NCBI GenBank assembly: GCA_032622095.1
Contig: CP136063.1
Span: 274,469,426-274,533,425, forward strand
Reading direction: 5' to 3'
DNA from: Siphonodentalium dalli
Taxonomy: Eukaryota > Mollusca > Scaphopoda > Gadilida > Siphonodentaliidae
Length of the DNA: 64,000 nucleotides
Under the pieces are notes generated by a model. It saw only the letters and a list, made by a program, of their open reading frames with translations. It ran no database searches and was not told the origin of the DNA. Of this stretch, positions 45,101 through 58,200 are shown one piece after another (within the stretch, counting starts at the first letter, position 1; each line of letters begins with the position of its first letter). A program made the translations under genes and the position numbers.

Positions 45101-48100
45101 CGAATAACATTTTGTTTATTGGAAAGAATACGGGCCCACATTCAAAGTTTGAGGGCCCAAATCTCCGCCATTTTTTAACGGATTTACAATCTGTTTTCAG
45201 TTTTATGATCAACGTGTATGGTATATGTTATATATCAAGTTTCATATGATTCGGAGACGAAATAAATTTTGGTACCCCCGGACCACCCCTCCCCTAACCC
45301 ACAACACTGAACCGACACTGGCAAAATTTGGCTCATCGCGTGCTCTCTTCAGACCGCACGCATTGGCGTATCAGATAACATCCAAAGTTTGACATCTTCG
45401 GAGGAGATGTGATCACAAGCATATGGGGCCAAATTTGCATTGTTTGAAGGCCCACAACTCTGACATTTTTCAATGGATTTTCGAAATTCTTTCAGTTTCT
45501 AGATCGGTTGACGGTATGGATGTTATATTCCAAGTTTCATCCGATTCGGAGAAGAATACAAAATTGGTACCCCGGACCACCCCTCCCCTGACCCACAACA
45601 CTGAACCGACACTGGCAAAATTTGGCCCATCGCGTGCTCTCTTCAGACCGCACGAATTGGCGTATCAGATGACATCCAAAGTTTGACATCTTCGGAGGAG
45701 ATGTGATCACAAGCACATGGGACCAAATTGCAAACTTTGAGGGCCCGTTACTCTTGCATTTTATCTCGGATTTCAAAATCTTTTCCGATATGGGTTTGTT
45801 TTCGTTCAGGGAATCTATATACTTAAATAGATAAATGTTAATGAAAAAAAAAAATTCGAAAATTTGCCCCCCACCCCAGTGTAAAAATATATGTCCAACC
45901 CTGTCAAATTTTCTTCCTTGGACTAAGCTGACAACGGTCAATACGACTACAAAAACCAAATGCAGTATTCTGGAATAATACGGGAGGACAACAGAGTACA
46001 ATAAAATAGAGGTTTGCCAACTATGGGCGGTAACTCTTCAGGGAAAGCGCGGACACAAGTTTTTATGCCCGTGGGCAGTAGTGCATATCGAGATGTGCAT
46101 ACGGTCTAATTTTCGATGCTCTGCTTCTTATAATTTCCGAGATAATAAAATGACATTTTTTCAAATAAAGGGAGATAACTCCTCGGTAAAAGCGCGGACA
46201 AAATCGTTATGGGCCATAGGCATAGAACTCATGTACCCCAACCTACTTACCAAGTTTTAGTGTCCTACTTCTTGTACTTTTCGAGTAATAGTGATTACAA
46301 AAGTGTCAAGTATAATAATAATAACAATGAAAAATAATCGCAAAGGGCCATAACTCCGCCAAGAAACATTGGGCGGAAATCCGGATACCATTATATCTAG
46401 TAAACCTTCGATGCCTATATTCGCTAGAGATTTCGCGTTCCTACTGCAATCAGTTTCTGAGTATTTCGAAATAAACGGAAAACGACCTCAGTAGAAAAAC
46501 AATATACTTCCTTGGTTACACCATGGAAGGTATAATAATAGGGCAAATCATGAGCTCAATAATCGCAGTTAAGGGACGGAAAATATGAATTAGGATGATT
46601 ATATCTTTCCCTTAACATGTGTGGGTTGATCTCAAGTGTTTGGGAGTGACCCCACCCCTGCCTCGAAATTGGGTGACGGGATTGGGAAATAGTCAAACCC
46701 GGCCCAAAATGCGAATTTTGAGAGCCCGTAACTCCGTTATTTTCCAATGGATTTAAAAATTGTTTTGAGTATTGTGATCAGCTACTTACATTGATTATTT
46801 GTTATAAATTTTGTCTGATTCAGAGACGAATAACATTTTGTTTATTGGAAAGAATACGGGCCCACATTCAAAGTTTGAGGGCCCAAATCTCCGCCATTTT
46901 TTAACGGATTTACAATCTGTTTTCAGTTTTATGATCAACGTGTATGGTATATGTTATATATCAAGTTTCATATGATTCGGAGACGAAATACATTTTGGTA
47001 CCCCCGGACCACCCCTCCCCTAACCCACAACACTGAACCGACACTGGCAAAATTTGGCTCATCGCGTGCTCTCTTCAGACCGCACGCATTGGCGTATCAG
47101 ATAACATCCAAAGTTTGACATCTTCGGAGGAGATGTGATCCACAAGCATATGGGCCAAATTTGCATTGTTTGAAGGCCCACAACTCTGACATTTTTCAAT
47201 GGATTTTCGAAATTCTTTCAGTTTCTAGATCGGTTGACGGTATGGATGTTATATTCCAAGTTTCATCCGATTCGGAGAAGAATACAAAATTGGTACCCCG
47301 GACCACCCCTCCCCTGACCCACAACACTGAACCGACACTGGCAAAATTTGGCCCATCGCGTGCTCTCTTCAGACCGCACGAATTGGCGTATCAGATGACA
47401 TCCAAAGTTTGACATCTTCGGAGGAGATGTGATCACAAGCACATGGGACCAAATTGCAAACTTTGAGGGCCCGTTACTCTTGCATTTTATCTCGGATTTC
47501 AAAAATCTTTTCCGATATGGGTTTGTTTTCGTTCAGGGAATCTATATACTTAAATAGATAAATGTTAATGAAAAAAAAAAAATTCGAAATTTTGCCCCCC
47601 ACCCCAGTGTAAAAATATATGTCCAACCCTGTCAAATTTTCTTCCTTGGACTAAGCTGACAACGGTCAATACGACTACAAAAACCAAATGCAGTATTCTG
47701 GAATAATACGGGAGGACAACAGAGTACAATAAAATAGAGGTTTGCCAACTATGGGCGGTAACTCTTCAGGGAAAGCGCGGACACAAGTTTTTATGCCCGT
47801 GGGCAGTAGTGCATATCGAGATGTGCATACGGTCTAATTTTCGATGCTCTGCTTCTTATAATTTCCGAGATAATAAAATGACATTTTTTCAAATAAAGGG
47901 AGATAACTCCTCGGTAAAAGCGCGGACAAAATCGTTATGGGCCATAGGCATAGAACTCATGTACCCCAACCNNNNNNNNNNNNNNNNNNNNNNNNNNNNN
48001 NNNNNNNNNNNNNNNNNNNNNNNNNNNNNNNNNNNNNNNNNNNNNNNNNNNNNNNNNNNNNNNNNNNNNNNGGGAATCTATATACTTAAATAGATAAATG

Positions 48101-51100
48101 TTAATCGAAAAAAAAAAATTCGAAAATTTTGCCCCCCACCCCAGTGTAAAAAATATATGTCCAACCCTGTCAAATTTTCTTCCTTGGACTAAGCTGACAA
48201 CGGTCAATACGACTACAAAAACCAAATGCAGTATTCTGGAATAATACGGGAGGACAACAGAGTACAATAAAATAGAGGGTTGCCAACTATGGGCGGTAAC
48301 TCTTCAGGGAAAGCGCGGACACAAGTTTTTATGCCCGTGGGCAGTAGTGCATATCGAGATGTGCATACGGTCTAATTTTCGATGCTCTGCTTCTTATAAT
48401 TTCCGAGATAATAAAATGACATTTTTTCAAATAAAGGGAGATAACTCCTCGGTTAAAAGCGCGGACAAAATCGTTATGGGCCATAGGCATAGAACTCATG
48501 TACCCCAACCTACTTACCAAGTTTTAGTGTCCTACTTCTTGTACTTTTCGAGTAATAGTGATTACAAAAGTGTCAAGTATAATAATAATAACAATGAAAA
48601 ATAATCGCAAAAGGGCCATAACTCCGCCAAGAAACATTGGGCGGAAATCCGGATACCATTATATCTAGTAAACCTTCGATGCCTATATTCGCTAGAGATT
48701 TCGCGTTCCTACTGCAATCAGTTTCTGAGTATTTCGAAATAAACGGAAAACGACCTCAGTAGAAAAACAATATACTTCCTTGGTTACACCATGGAAGTAT
48801 AATAATAGGGCAAATCATGAGCTCAATAAATCGCAGTTAAGGGACGGAAAATATGAATTAGGATGATTATATCTTTCCCTTAACATGTGTGGGTGATCTC
48901 AAGTGTTTGGGGAGTGACCCCACCCCTGCCTCGAAATTGGTGTGACGGGATTGGGAAATAGTCAAACCCGGCCCAAAATGCGAATTTTGAGAGCCCGTAA
49001 CTCCGTTATTTTCCAATGGATTTAAAAATTGTTTTGAGTATTGTGATCAGCTACTTACATTGATTATTTGTTATAAATTTTGTCTGATTCAGAGACGAAT
49101 AACATTTTGTTTATTGGAAAGAATACGGGCCCACATTCAAAGTTTGAGGGGCCCAAATCTCCGCCATTTTTTAACGGATTTACAATCTGTTTTCAGTTTT
49201 ATGATCAACGTGTATGGTATATGTTATATATCAAGTTTCATATGATTCCGGAGACGAAATACATTTTGGTACCCCGGACCACCCCTCCCCTAACCCACAA
49301 CACTGAACCGACACTGGCAAAATTTGGCTCATCGCGTGCTCTCTTCAGACCGCACGCATTGGCGTATCAGATAACATCCAAAGTTTGACATCTTCGGAGG
49401 AGATGTGATCACAAGCCATATGGGGCCAAATTTGCATTGTTTGAAGGCCCACAACTCTGACATTTTTCAATGGATTTTCGAAATTCTTTCAGATTTCTAG
49501 ATCGGTTGACGGTATGGATGTTATATTCCCAAGTTTCATCCGATTCGGAGAAGAATACAAAATTGGTACCCCGGACCACCCCTCCCCTGACCCACAACAC
49601 TGAACCGACACTGGCAAAATTTGGCCCATCGCGTGCTCTCTTCAGACCGCACGAATTGGCGTATCAGATGACATCCAAAGTTTGACATCTCGGAGGAGAT
49701 GTGATCACAAGCACATGGGACCAAATTGCAAACTTTGAGGGCCCGTTACTCTTGCATTTTATCTCGGATTTCAAAATCTTTCCGATATGGGTTTGTTTTC
49801 GTTCAGGGAATCTATATACTTAAATAGATAAATGTTAATGAAAAAAAAAAAATTCGAAAATTTTGCCCCCCCACCCCAGTGTAAAAATATATGTCCAACC
49901 CTGTCAAATTTTCTTCCTTGGACTAAGCAGACAACGGTCAATACGACTACAAAAACCAAATGCAGTATTCTGGAATAATACGGGAGGACAACAGAGTACA
50001 ATAAAATAGAGGTTTGCCAACTATGGGCGGGTAACTCTTCAGGGAAAGCGCGGACACAAGTTTTTATGCCCGTGGGCAGTAGTGCATATCGAGATGTGCA
50101 TACGGTCTAATTTTCGATGCTCTGCTTCTTATAATTTCCGAGATAATAAAATGACATTTTTTCAAATAAAGGGAGATAACTCCTCGGTAAAAGCGCGGAC
50201 AAAATCGTTATGGGCCATAGGCATAGAACTCATGTACCCCAACCTACTTACCAAGTTTTAGTGTCCTACTTCTTGTACTTTTCGAGTAATAGTGATTACA
50301 AAAAGTGTCAAGTATAATAATAATAACAATGAAAAATATCGCAAAAGGGCCATAACTCCGCCAAGAAACATTTGGGCCGGAAATCCGGATACCATTATAT
50401 CTAGTAAACCTTCGATGCCTATATTCGCTAGAGATTTCGCGTTCCTACTTGCAATCAGTTTCTGAGTATTTCGAAATAAACGGAAAACGGACCTCAGTAG
50501 AAAAAACAATATACTTCCTTGGTTTACACCATGGAAGTATAATAATAGGGCAAATCATGAGCTCAATAAATCGCAGTTAAGGGACGGAAAATATGAATTA
50601 GGATGATTATATCTTTCCCTTAACATGTGTGGGTTGATCTCAAGTGTTTGGGAGTGACCCCACCCCTGCCTCGAAATTGGGTGACGGGATTGGGAAATAG
50701 TCAAACCCGGCCCAAAATGCGAATTTTGAGAGCCCGTAACTCCGTTATTTTTCAATGGATTTAAAAAATTGTTTTGAGTATTGTGATCAGCTACTTACAT
50801 TGATTATTTGTTATAAATTTTGTCTGATTCAGAGACGAATAACATTTTGTTTATTGGAAAGAATACGGGCCCACATTCAAAGTTTGAGGGCCCAAAATCT
50901 CCGCCATTTTTTAACGGATTTACAATCTGTTTTCAGTTTTATGATCAACGTGTATGGTATATGTTATATATCAAGTTTCATATGATTCGGAGACGAAATA
51001 AATTTTGGTACCCCGGACCACCCCTCCCCCTAACCCACAACACTGAACCGACACTGGCAAAATTTGGCTCATCGCGTGCTCTCTTCAGACCGCACGCATT

Positions 51101-54100
51101 GGCGTATCAGATAACATCCAAAGTTTGACATCTTCGGAGGAGATGTGATCACAAGCATATGGGGCCAAATTTGCATTGTTTGAAGGCCCACAACTCTGAC
51201 ATTTTTCAATGGATTTTCGAAATTCTTCAGTTTCTAGATCGGTTGACGGTATGGATGTTATATTCCAAGTTTCATCCGATTCGGAGAAGATACAAAATTG
51301 GTACCCCGGACCACCCCTCCCCTGACCCACAACACTGACCGACACTGGGCAAAAATTTGGCCCATCGAGTGCTCTCTTCAGACCGCACGAATTGGGCGTA
51401 TCAGATGACATCCAAAGTTTGACATCTTCGGAGGAGATGTGATCACAAGCACATGGGGACCAAATTGCAAACTTTGAGGGCCCCGTTACTCTTGCTTTTA
51501 TCTCGGATTTCAAAAATCTTTTCCGATATGGGTTTGTTTTCGTTCAGGGAATCTATATACTTAAATAGATAAATGTTAATGAAAAAAAAAAATTCGAAAA
51601 TTTTGCCCCCCCACCCCCAGTGTAAAAATATATGTCCAACCCTGTCAAATTTTCTTCCTTGGACTAAGCTGACAACGGTCAATACGACTACAAAAACCAA
51701 ATGCAGTATTCTGGAATAATACGGGGAGGACAACAGAGTACAATAAAATAGAGGTTTGCCAACTATGGGCGGTAACTCTTCAGGGAAAGCGCGGACACCA
51801 AGTTTATGCCCGTGGGCAGTCCCAGAGTGCATATCGAGATGTGCATACGGTCTAATTTTTCGATGCTCTGCTTCTTATAATTTCCGAGATAATAAAATGA
51901 CATTTTTTTCAAATAGAAGGGAGATAACTCCTCGGTAAAAGCGCGGACAAAATCCGTTTATGGGCCATAGGCATAGAACTCATGTACCCCAACCTACCTA
52001 CCTAAGTTTTAGTGTGTCCTACTTCCTTGTACATTTTCGAGTAATAGTGATTACACAAGACTGTCAAGTATAATAATAACAAATGAAAAATAATCGCAAA
52101 CAGGGGCCATAACCTCACGCCAAGAAACATTGGGCGGAAATCCGGATACCATTATATCTAGTAAACCTTCGATGCCTATATTCGCTAGAGATTTCGCGTT
52201 CCTACTGCAATCAGTTTCTGAGTATTTCGAAATAAACCCGGAAACGACCTCAGTAGAAAAACACAATATACTTCCTTGGTTACACCATGGAAGTATAATA
52301 ATAGGGCAAATCATGAGCTCAATAAATCGCAGTTAAGGGACGGAAAATATGAATTAGGATGATTATATCTTTCCCTTAACATGTGTGGGGTTGATCTCAA
52401 GTGTTTGGGAGTGACCCCACCCCTGCCTCGAAATTGGGTGACGGGATTGGGAAATAGTCAAACCCGGCCCAAAATGCGAATTTTGAGAGCCCGTAAACTC
52501 CGTTATTTTCCAATGGATTTAAAAATTGTTTTGAGTATTGTGATCAGCTACTTACATTGATTATTTGTTATAAATTTTGTCTGATTCAGAGACGAATAAC
52601 ATTTTGTTTATTGGAAAGAATACGGGGCCCACATTCAAAGTTTGAGGGCCCAAATCTCCGCCATTTTTTAACGGATTTACAATCTGTTTTTCAGTTTTAT
52701 GATCAACGTGTATGGTATATGTTATATATCAAGTTTCATATGATTCGGAGACGAAATACATTTTGGTACCCCGGACCACCCCTCCCCTAACCCACAACAC
52801 TGAACCGACACTGGCAAAATTTGGCTCATCGCGTGCTCTCTTCAGACCGCACGCATTGGCGTATCAGATAACATCCAAAGTTTGACATCTCGGAGGAGAT
52901 GTGATCACAAGCATATGGGGCCAAATTTGCATTGTTTGAAGGCCCACAACTCTGACATTTTTCAATGGATTTTCGAAATTCTTTCAGTTTCTAGATCGGT
53001 TGACGGTATGGATGTATATATTCCAAGTTTCATCCGATTCGGAGAAGAATACAAAATTGGTACCCCGGACCACCCTCCCCTGACCCACAACACTGAACCG
53101 ACACTGGCAAATTTGGCCCATCGCGTGCTCTCTTCAGACCGCACGAATTGGCGTATCAGATGACATCCAAAGTTTGACATCTTCGGAGGAGATGTGATCA
53201 CAAGCACATGGGACCAAATTGCAAACTTTGAGGGCCCGTTACTCTTGCATTTTATCTCGGATTTCAAAAATCTTTTCCGATATGGGTTTGTTTTCGTTCA
53301 GGGAATCTATATACTTAAATAGATAAATGTTAATGAAAAAAAAAAATTCGAAAATTTTGCCCCCCACCCCAGTGTAAAAATATATGTCCAACCCTGTCAA
53401 ATTTTCTTCCTTGGACTAAGCTGACAACGGTCAATACGACTAACAAAAACCAAATGCAGTATTCTGGAATAATACGGGGAGGACAACAGAGTACAATAAA
53501 ATAGAGGTTTGCCAACTATGGGCGGTAACTCTTCAGGGAAAGCGCGGACACAAGTTTTTATGCCCGTGGGCAGTTAGTGCATATCGAGATGTGCATACGG
53601 TCTAATTTTCGATGCTCTGCTTCTTATAATTTCCGAGATAATAAAATGACATTTTTTCAAATAAAGGGAGATAACTCCTCGGTAAAAGCGCGGACAAAAT
53701 CGTTATGGGCCATAGGCATAGAACTCATGTACCCCAACCTACTTACCAAGTTTTAGTGTCCTACTTCTTGTACTTTTCGAGTAATAGTGATTACAAAAGT
53801 GTCAAGTATAATAATAATAACAATGAAAAATAATCGCAAAAGGGCCATAACTCCGCCAAGAAACATTGGGCGGAAATCCGGATACCATTATATCTAGTAA
53901 ACCTTCGATGCCTATATTCGCTAGAGATTTCGCGTTCCTACTGCAATCAGTTTCTGAGTATTTCGAAATAAACGGAAAACGACCTCAGTAGAAAAACAAT
54001 ATACTTCCTTGGTTACACCATGGAAGTATAATAATAGGGCAAATCATGAGCTCAATAAATCGCAGTTAAGGGACGGAAAATATGAATTAGGATGATTATA

Positions 54101-55235
54101 TCTTTCCCTTAACATGTGTGGGTTGATCTCAAGTGTTTGGGAGTGACCCCACCCCTGCCTCGAAATTGGGTGACGGGATTGGGAAATAGTCAAACCCGGC
54201 CCAAAATGCGAATTTTGAGAGCCCGTAACTCCGTTATTTTTCAATGGATTTAAAAATTGTTTTGAGTATTGTGATCAGCTACTTACATTGATTATTTGTT
54301 ATAAATTTTGTCTGATTCAGAGACGAATAACATTTTGTTTATTGGAAAGAATACGGGCCCACATTCAAAGTTTGAGGGCCCAAATCTCCGCCATTTTTTA
54401 ACGGATTTACAATCTGTTTTCAGTTTTATGATCAACGTGTATGGTATATGTTATATATCAAGTTTCATATGATTCGGAGACGAAATAAATTTTGGTACCC
54501 CGGACCACCCCTCCCCTAACCCACAACACTGAACCGACACTGGCAAAATTTGGCTCATCGCGTGCTCTCTTCAGACCGCACGCATTGGCGTATCAGATAA
54601 CATCCAAAGTTTGACATCTTCGGAGGAGATGTGATCACAAGCATATGGGGCCAAATTTGCATTGTTTGAAGGCCCACAACTCTGACATTTTTCAATGGAT
54701 TTTCGAAATTCTTTCAGTTTCTAGATCGGTTGACGGTATGGATGTTATATTCCAAGTTTCATCCGATTCGGAGAAGAATACAAAATTGGTACCCCGGACC
54801 ACCCCTCCCCTGACCCACAACACTGAACCGACACTGGCAAAATTTGGCCCATCGCGTGCTCTCTTCAGACCGCACGAATTGGCGTATCAGATGACATCCA
54901 AAGTTTGACATCTTCGGAGGAGATGTGATCACAAGCACATGGGACCAAATTGCAAACTTTGAGGGCCCGTTACTCTTGCATTTTATCTCGGATTTCAAAA
55001 ATCTTTTCCGATATGGGTTTGTTTTCGTTCAGGGAATCTATATACTTAAATAGATAAATGTTAATGAAAAAAAAAAAATCGAAAATTTTGCCCCCCACCC
55101 CAGTGTAAAAATATATGTCCAACCCTGTCAAATTTTCTTCCTTGGACTAAGCTGACAACGGTCAATACGACTACAAAAACCAAATGCAGTATTCTGGAAT
55201 AATACGGGAGGACAACAGAGTACAATAAAATAGAG
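36171..55235. repeat. Stretch with dimeric (3,456-bp) higher-order repeat
   Basis: Two linked variants alternate from unit to unit. GTTATTTTTCAATGG goes with GAAATAAATTTTGG in the units starting 37363, 40820, 44284, 50012 and 53507. GTTATTTTCCAATGG goes with GAAATACATTTTGG in the units starting 35635, 39091, 42551, 46012, 48278 and 51754. The second site alone already alternates in the units starting 30451, 32179 and 33907. Units from 55236 on do not alternate. Confidence 0.85.
47972..48071. other. Assembly gap of 100 N inside the satellite
   Basis: The left flank ends at unit position 232 (CATGTACCCCAACC) and the right flank resumes at position 1525 (GGGAATCTATATAC). The missing sequence cannot be 100 bp; in unit phase it is 1,292 bp or 1,292 plus whole units. 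The 94-, 110- and 63-codon frames round it are artefacts. Confidence 0.97.
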
Positions 55236-58200
55236 GTTTGCCAACTATGGGCGGTAACTCTTCAGGGAAAGCGCGGACACAAGTTTTTATGCCCGTGGGC
55301 AGTAGTGCATATCGAGATGTGCATACGGTCTAATTTTCGATGCTCTGCTTCTTATAATTTCCGAGATAATAAAATGACATTTTTTCAAATAAAGGGAGAT
55401 AACTCCTCGGTAAAAGCGCGGACAAAATCGTTATGGGCCATAGGCATAGAACTCATGTACCCCAACCTACTTACCAAGTTTTAGTGTCCTACTTCTTGTA
55501 CTTTTCGAGTAATAGTGATTACAAAAGTGTCAAGTATAATAATAATAACAATGAAAAATAATCGCAAAAGGGCCATAACTCCGCCAAGAAACATTGGGCG
55601 GAAATCCGGATACCATTATATCTAGTAAACCTTCGATGCCTATATTCGCTAGAGATTTCGCGTTCCTACTGCAATCAGTTTCTGAGTATTTCGAAATAAA
55701 CGGAAAACGACCTCAGTAGAAAAACAATATACTTCCTTGGTTACACCATGGAAGTATAATAATAGGGCAAATCATGAGCTCAATAAATCGCAGTTAAGGG
55801 ACGGAAAATATGAATTAGGATGATTATATCTTTCCCTTAACATGTGTGGGTTGATCTCAAGTGTTTGGGAGTGACCCCACCCCTGCCTCGAAATTGGGTG
55901 ACGGGATTGGGAAATAGTCAAACCCGGCCCAAAATGCGAATTTTGAGAGCCCGTAACTCCGTTATTTTCCAATGGATTTAAAAATTGTTTTGAGTATTGT
56001 GATCAGCTACTTACATTGAGTATTTGTTATAAATTTTGTCTGATTCAGAGACGAATAACATTTTGTTTATTGGAAAGAATACGGGCCCACATTCAAAGTT
56101 TGAGGGCCCAAATCTCCGCCATTTTTTAACGGATTTACAATCTGTTTTCAGTTTTATGATCAACGTGTATGGTATATGTTATATATCAAGTTTCATATGA
56201 TTCGGAGACGAAATAAATTTTGGTACCCCGGACCACCCCTCCCCTAACCCACAACACTGAACCGACACTGGCAAAATTTGGCTCATCGCGTGCTCTCTTC
56301 AGACCGCACGCATTGGCGTATCAGATAACATCCAAAGTTTGACATCTTCGGAGGAGATGTGATCACAAGCATATGGGGCCAAATTTGCATTGTTTGAAGG
56401 CCCACAACTCTGACATTTTTCAATGGATTTTCGAAATTCTTTCAGTTTCTAGATCGGTTGACGGTATGGATGTTATATTCCAAGTTTCATCCGATTCGGA
56501 GAAGAATACAAAATTGGTACCCCGGACCACCCCTCCCCTGACCCACAACACTGAACCGACACTGGCAAAATTTGGCCCATCGCGTGCTCTCTTCAGACCG
56601 CACGAATTGGCGTATCAGATGACATCCAAAGTTTGACATCTTCGGAGGAGATGTGATCACAAGCACATGGGACCAAATTGCAAACTTTGAGGGCCCGTTA
56701 CTCTTGCATTTTATCTCGGATTTCAAAAATCTTTTCCGATATGGGTTTGTTTTCGTTCAGGGAATCTATATACTTAAATAGATAAATGTTAATGAAAAAA
56801 AAAAAATCGAAAATTTTGCCCCCCACCCCAGTGTAAAAATATATGTCCAACCCTGTCAAATTTTCTTCCTTGGACTAAGCTGACAACGGTCAATACGACT
56901 ACAAAAACCAAATGCAGTATTCTGGAATAATACGGGAGGACAACAGAGTACAATAAAATAGAGGTTTGCCAACTATGGGCGGTAACTCTTCAGGGAAAGC
57001 GCGGACACAAGTTTTTATGCCCGTGGGCAGTAGTGCATATCGAGATGTGCATACGGTCTAATTTTCGATGCTCTGCTTCTTATAATTTCCGAGATAATAA
57101 AATGACATTTTTTCAAATAAAGGGAGATAACTCCTCGGTAAAAGCGCGGACAAAATCGTTATGGGCCATAGGCATAGAACTCATGTACCCCAACCTACTT
57201 ACCAAGTTTTAGTGTCCTACTTCTTGTACTTTTCGAGTAATAGTGATTACAAAAGTGTCAAGTATAATAATAATAACAATGAAAAATAATCGCAAAAGGG
57301 CCATAACTCCGCCAAGAAACATTGGGCGGAAATCCGGATACCATTATATCTAGTAAACCTTCGATGCCTATATTCGCTAGAGATTTCGCGTTCCTACTGC
57401 AATCAGTTTCTGAGTATTTCGAAATAAACGGAAAACGACCTCAGTAGAAAAACAATATACTTCCTTGGTTACACCATGGAAGTATAATAATAGGGCAAAT
57501 CATGAGCTCAATAAATCGCAGTTAAGGGACGGAAAATATGAATTAGGATGATTATATCTTTCCCTTAACATGTGTGGGTTGATCTCAAGTGTTTGGGAGT
57601 GACCCCACCCCTGCCTCGAAATTGGGTGACGGGATTGGGAAATAGTCAAACCCGGCCCAAAATGCGAATTTTGAGAGCCCGTAACTCCGTTATTTTCCAA
57701 TGGATTTAAAAATTGTTTTGAGTATTGTGATCAGCTACTTACATTGATTATTTGTTATAAATTTTGTCTGATTCAGAGACGAATAACATTTTGTTTATTG
57801 GAAAGAATACGGGCCCACATTCAAAGTTTGAGGGCCCAAATCTCCGCCATTTTTTAACGGATTTACAATCTGTTTTCAGTTTTATGATCAACGTGTATGG
57901 TATATGTTATATATCAAGTTTCATATGATTCGGAGACGAAATAAATATTGGTACCCCGGACCACCCCTCCCCTAACCCACAACACTGAACCGACACTGGC
58001 AAAATTTGGCTCATCGCGTGCTCTCTTCAGACCGCACGCATTGGCGTATCAGATAACATCCAAAGTTTGACATCTTCGGAGGAGATGTGATCACAAGCAT
58101 ATGGGGCCAAATTTGCATTGTTTGAAGGCCCACAACTCTGACATTTTTCAATGGATTTTCGAAATTCTTTCAGTTTCTAGATCGGTTGACGGTATGGATG

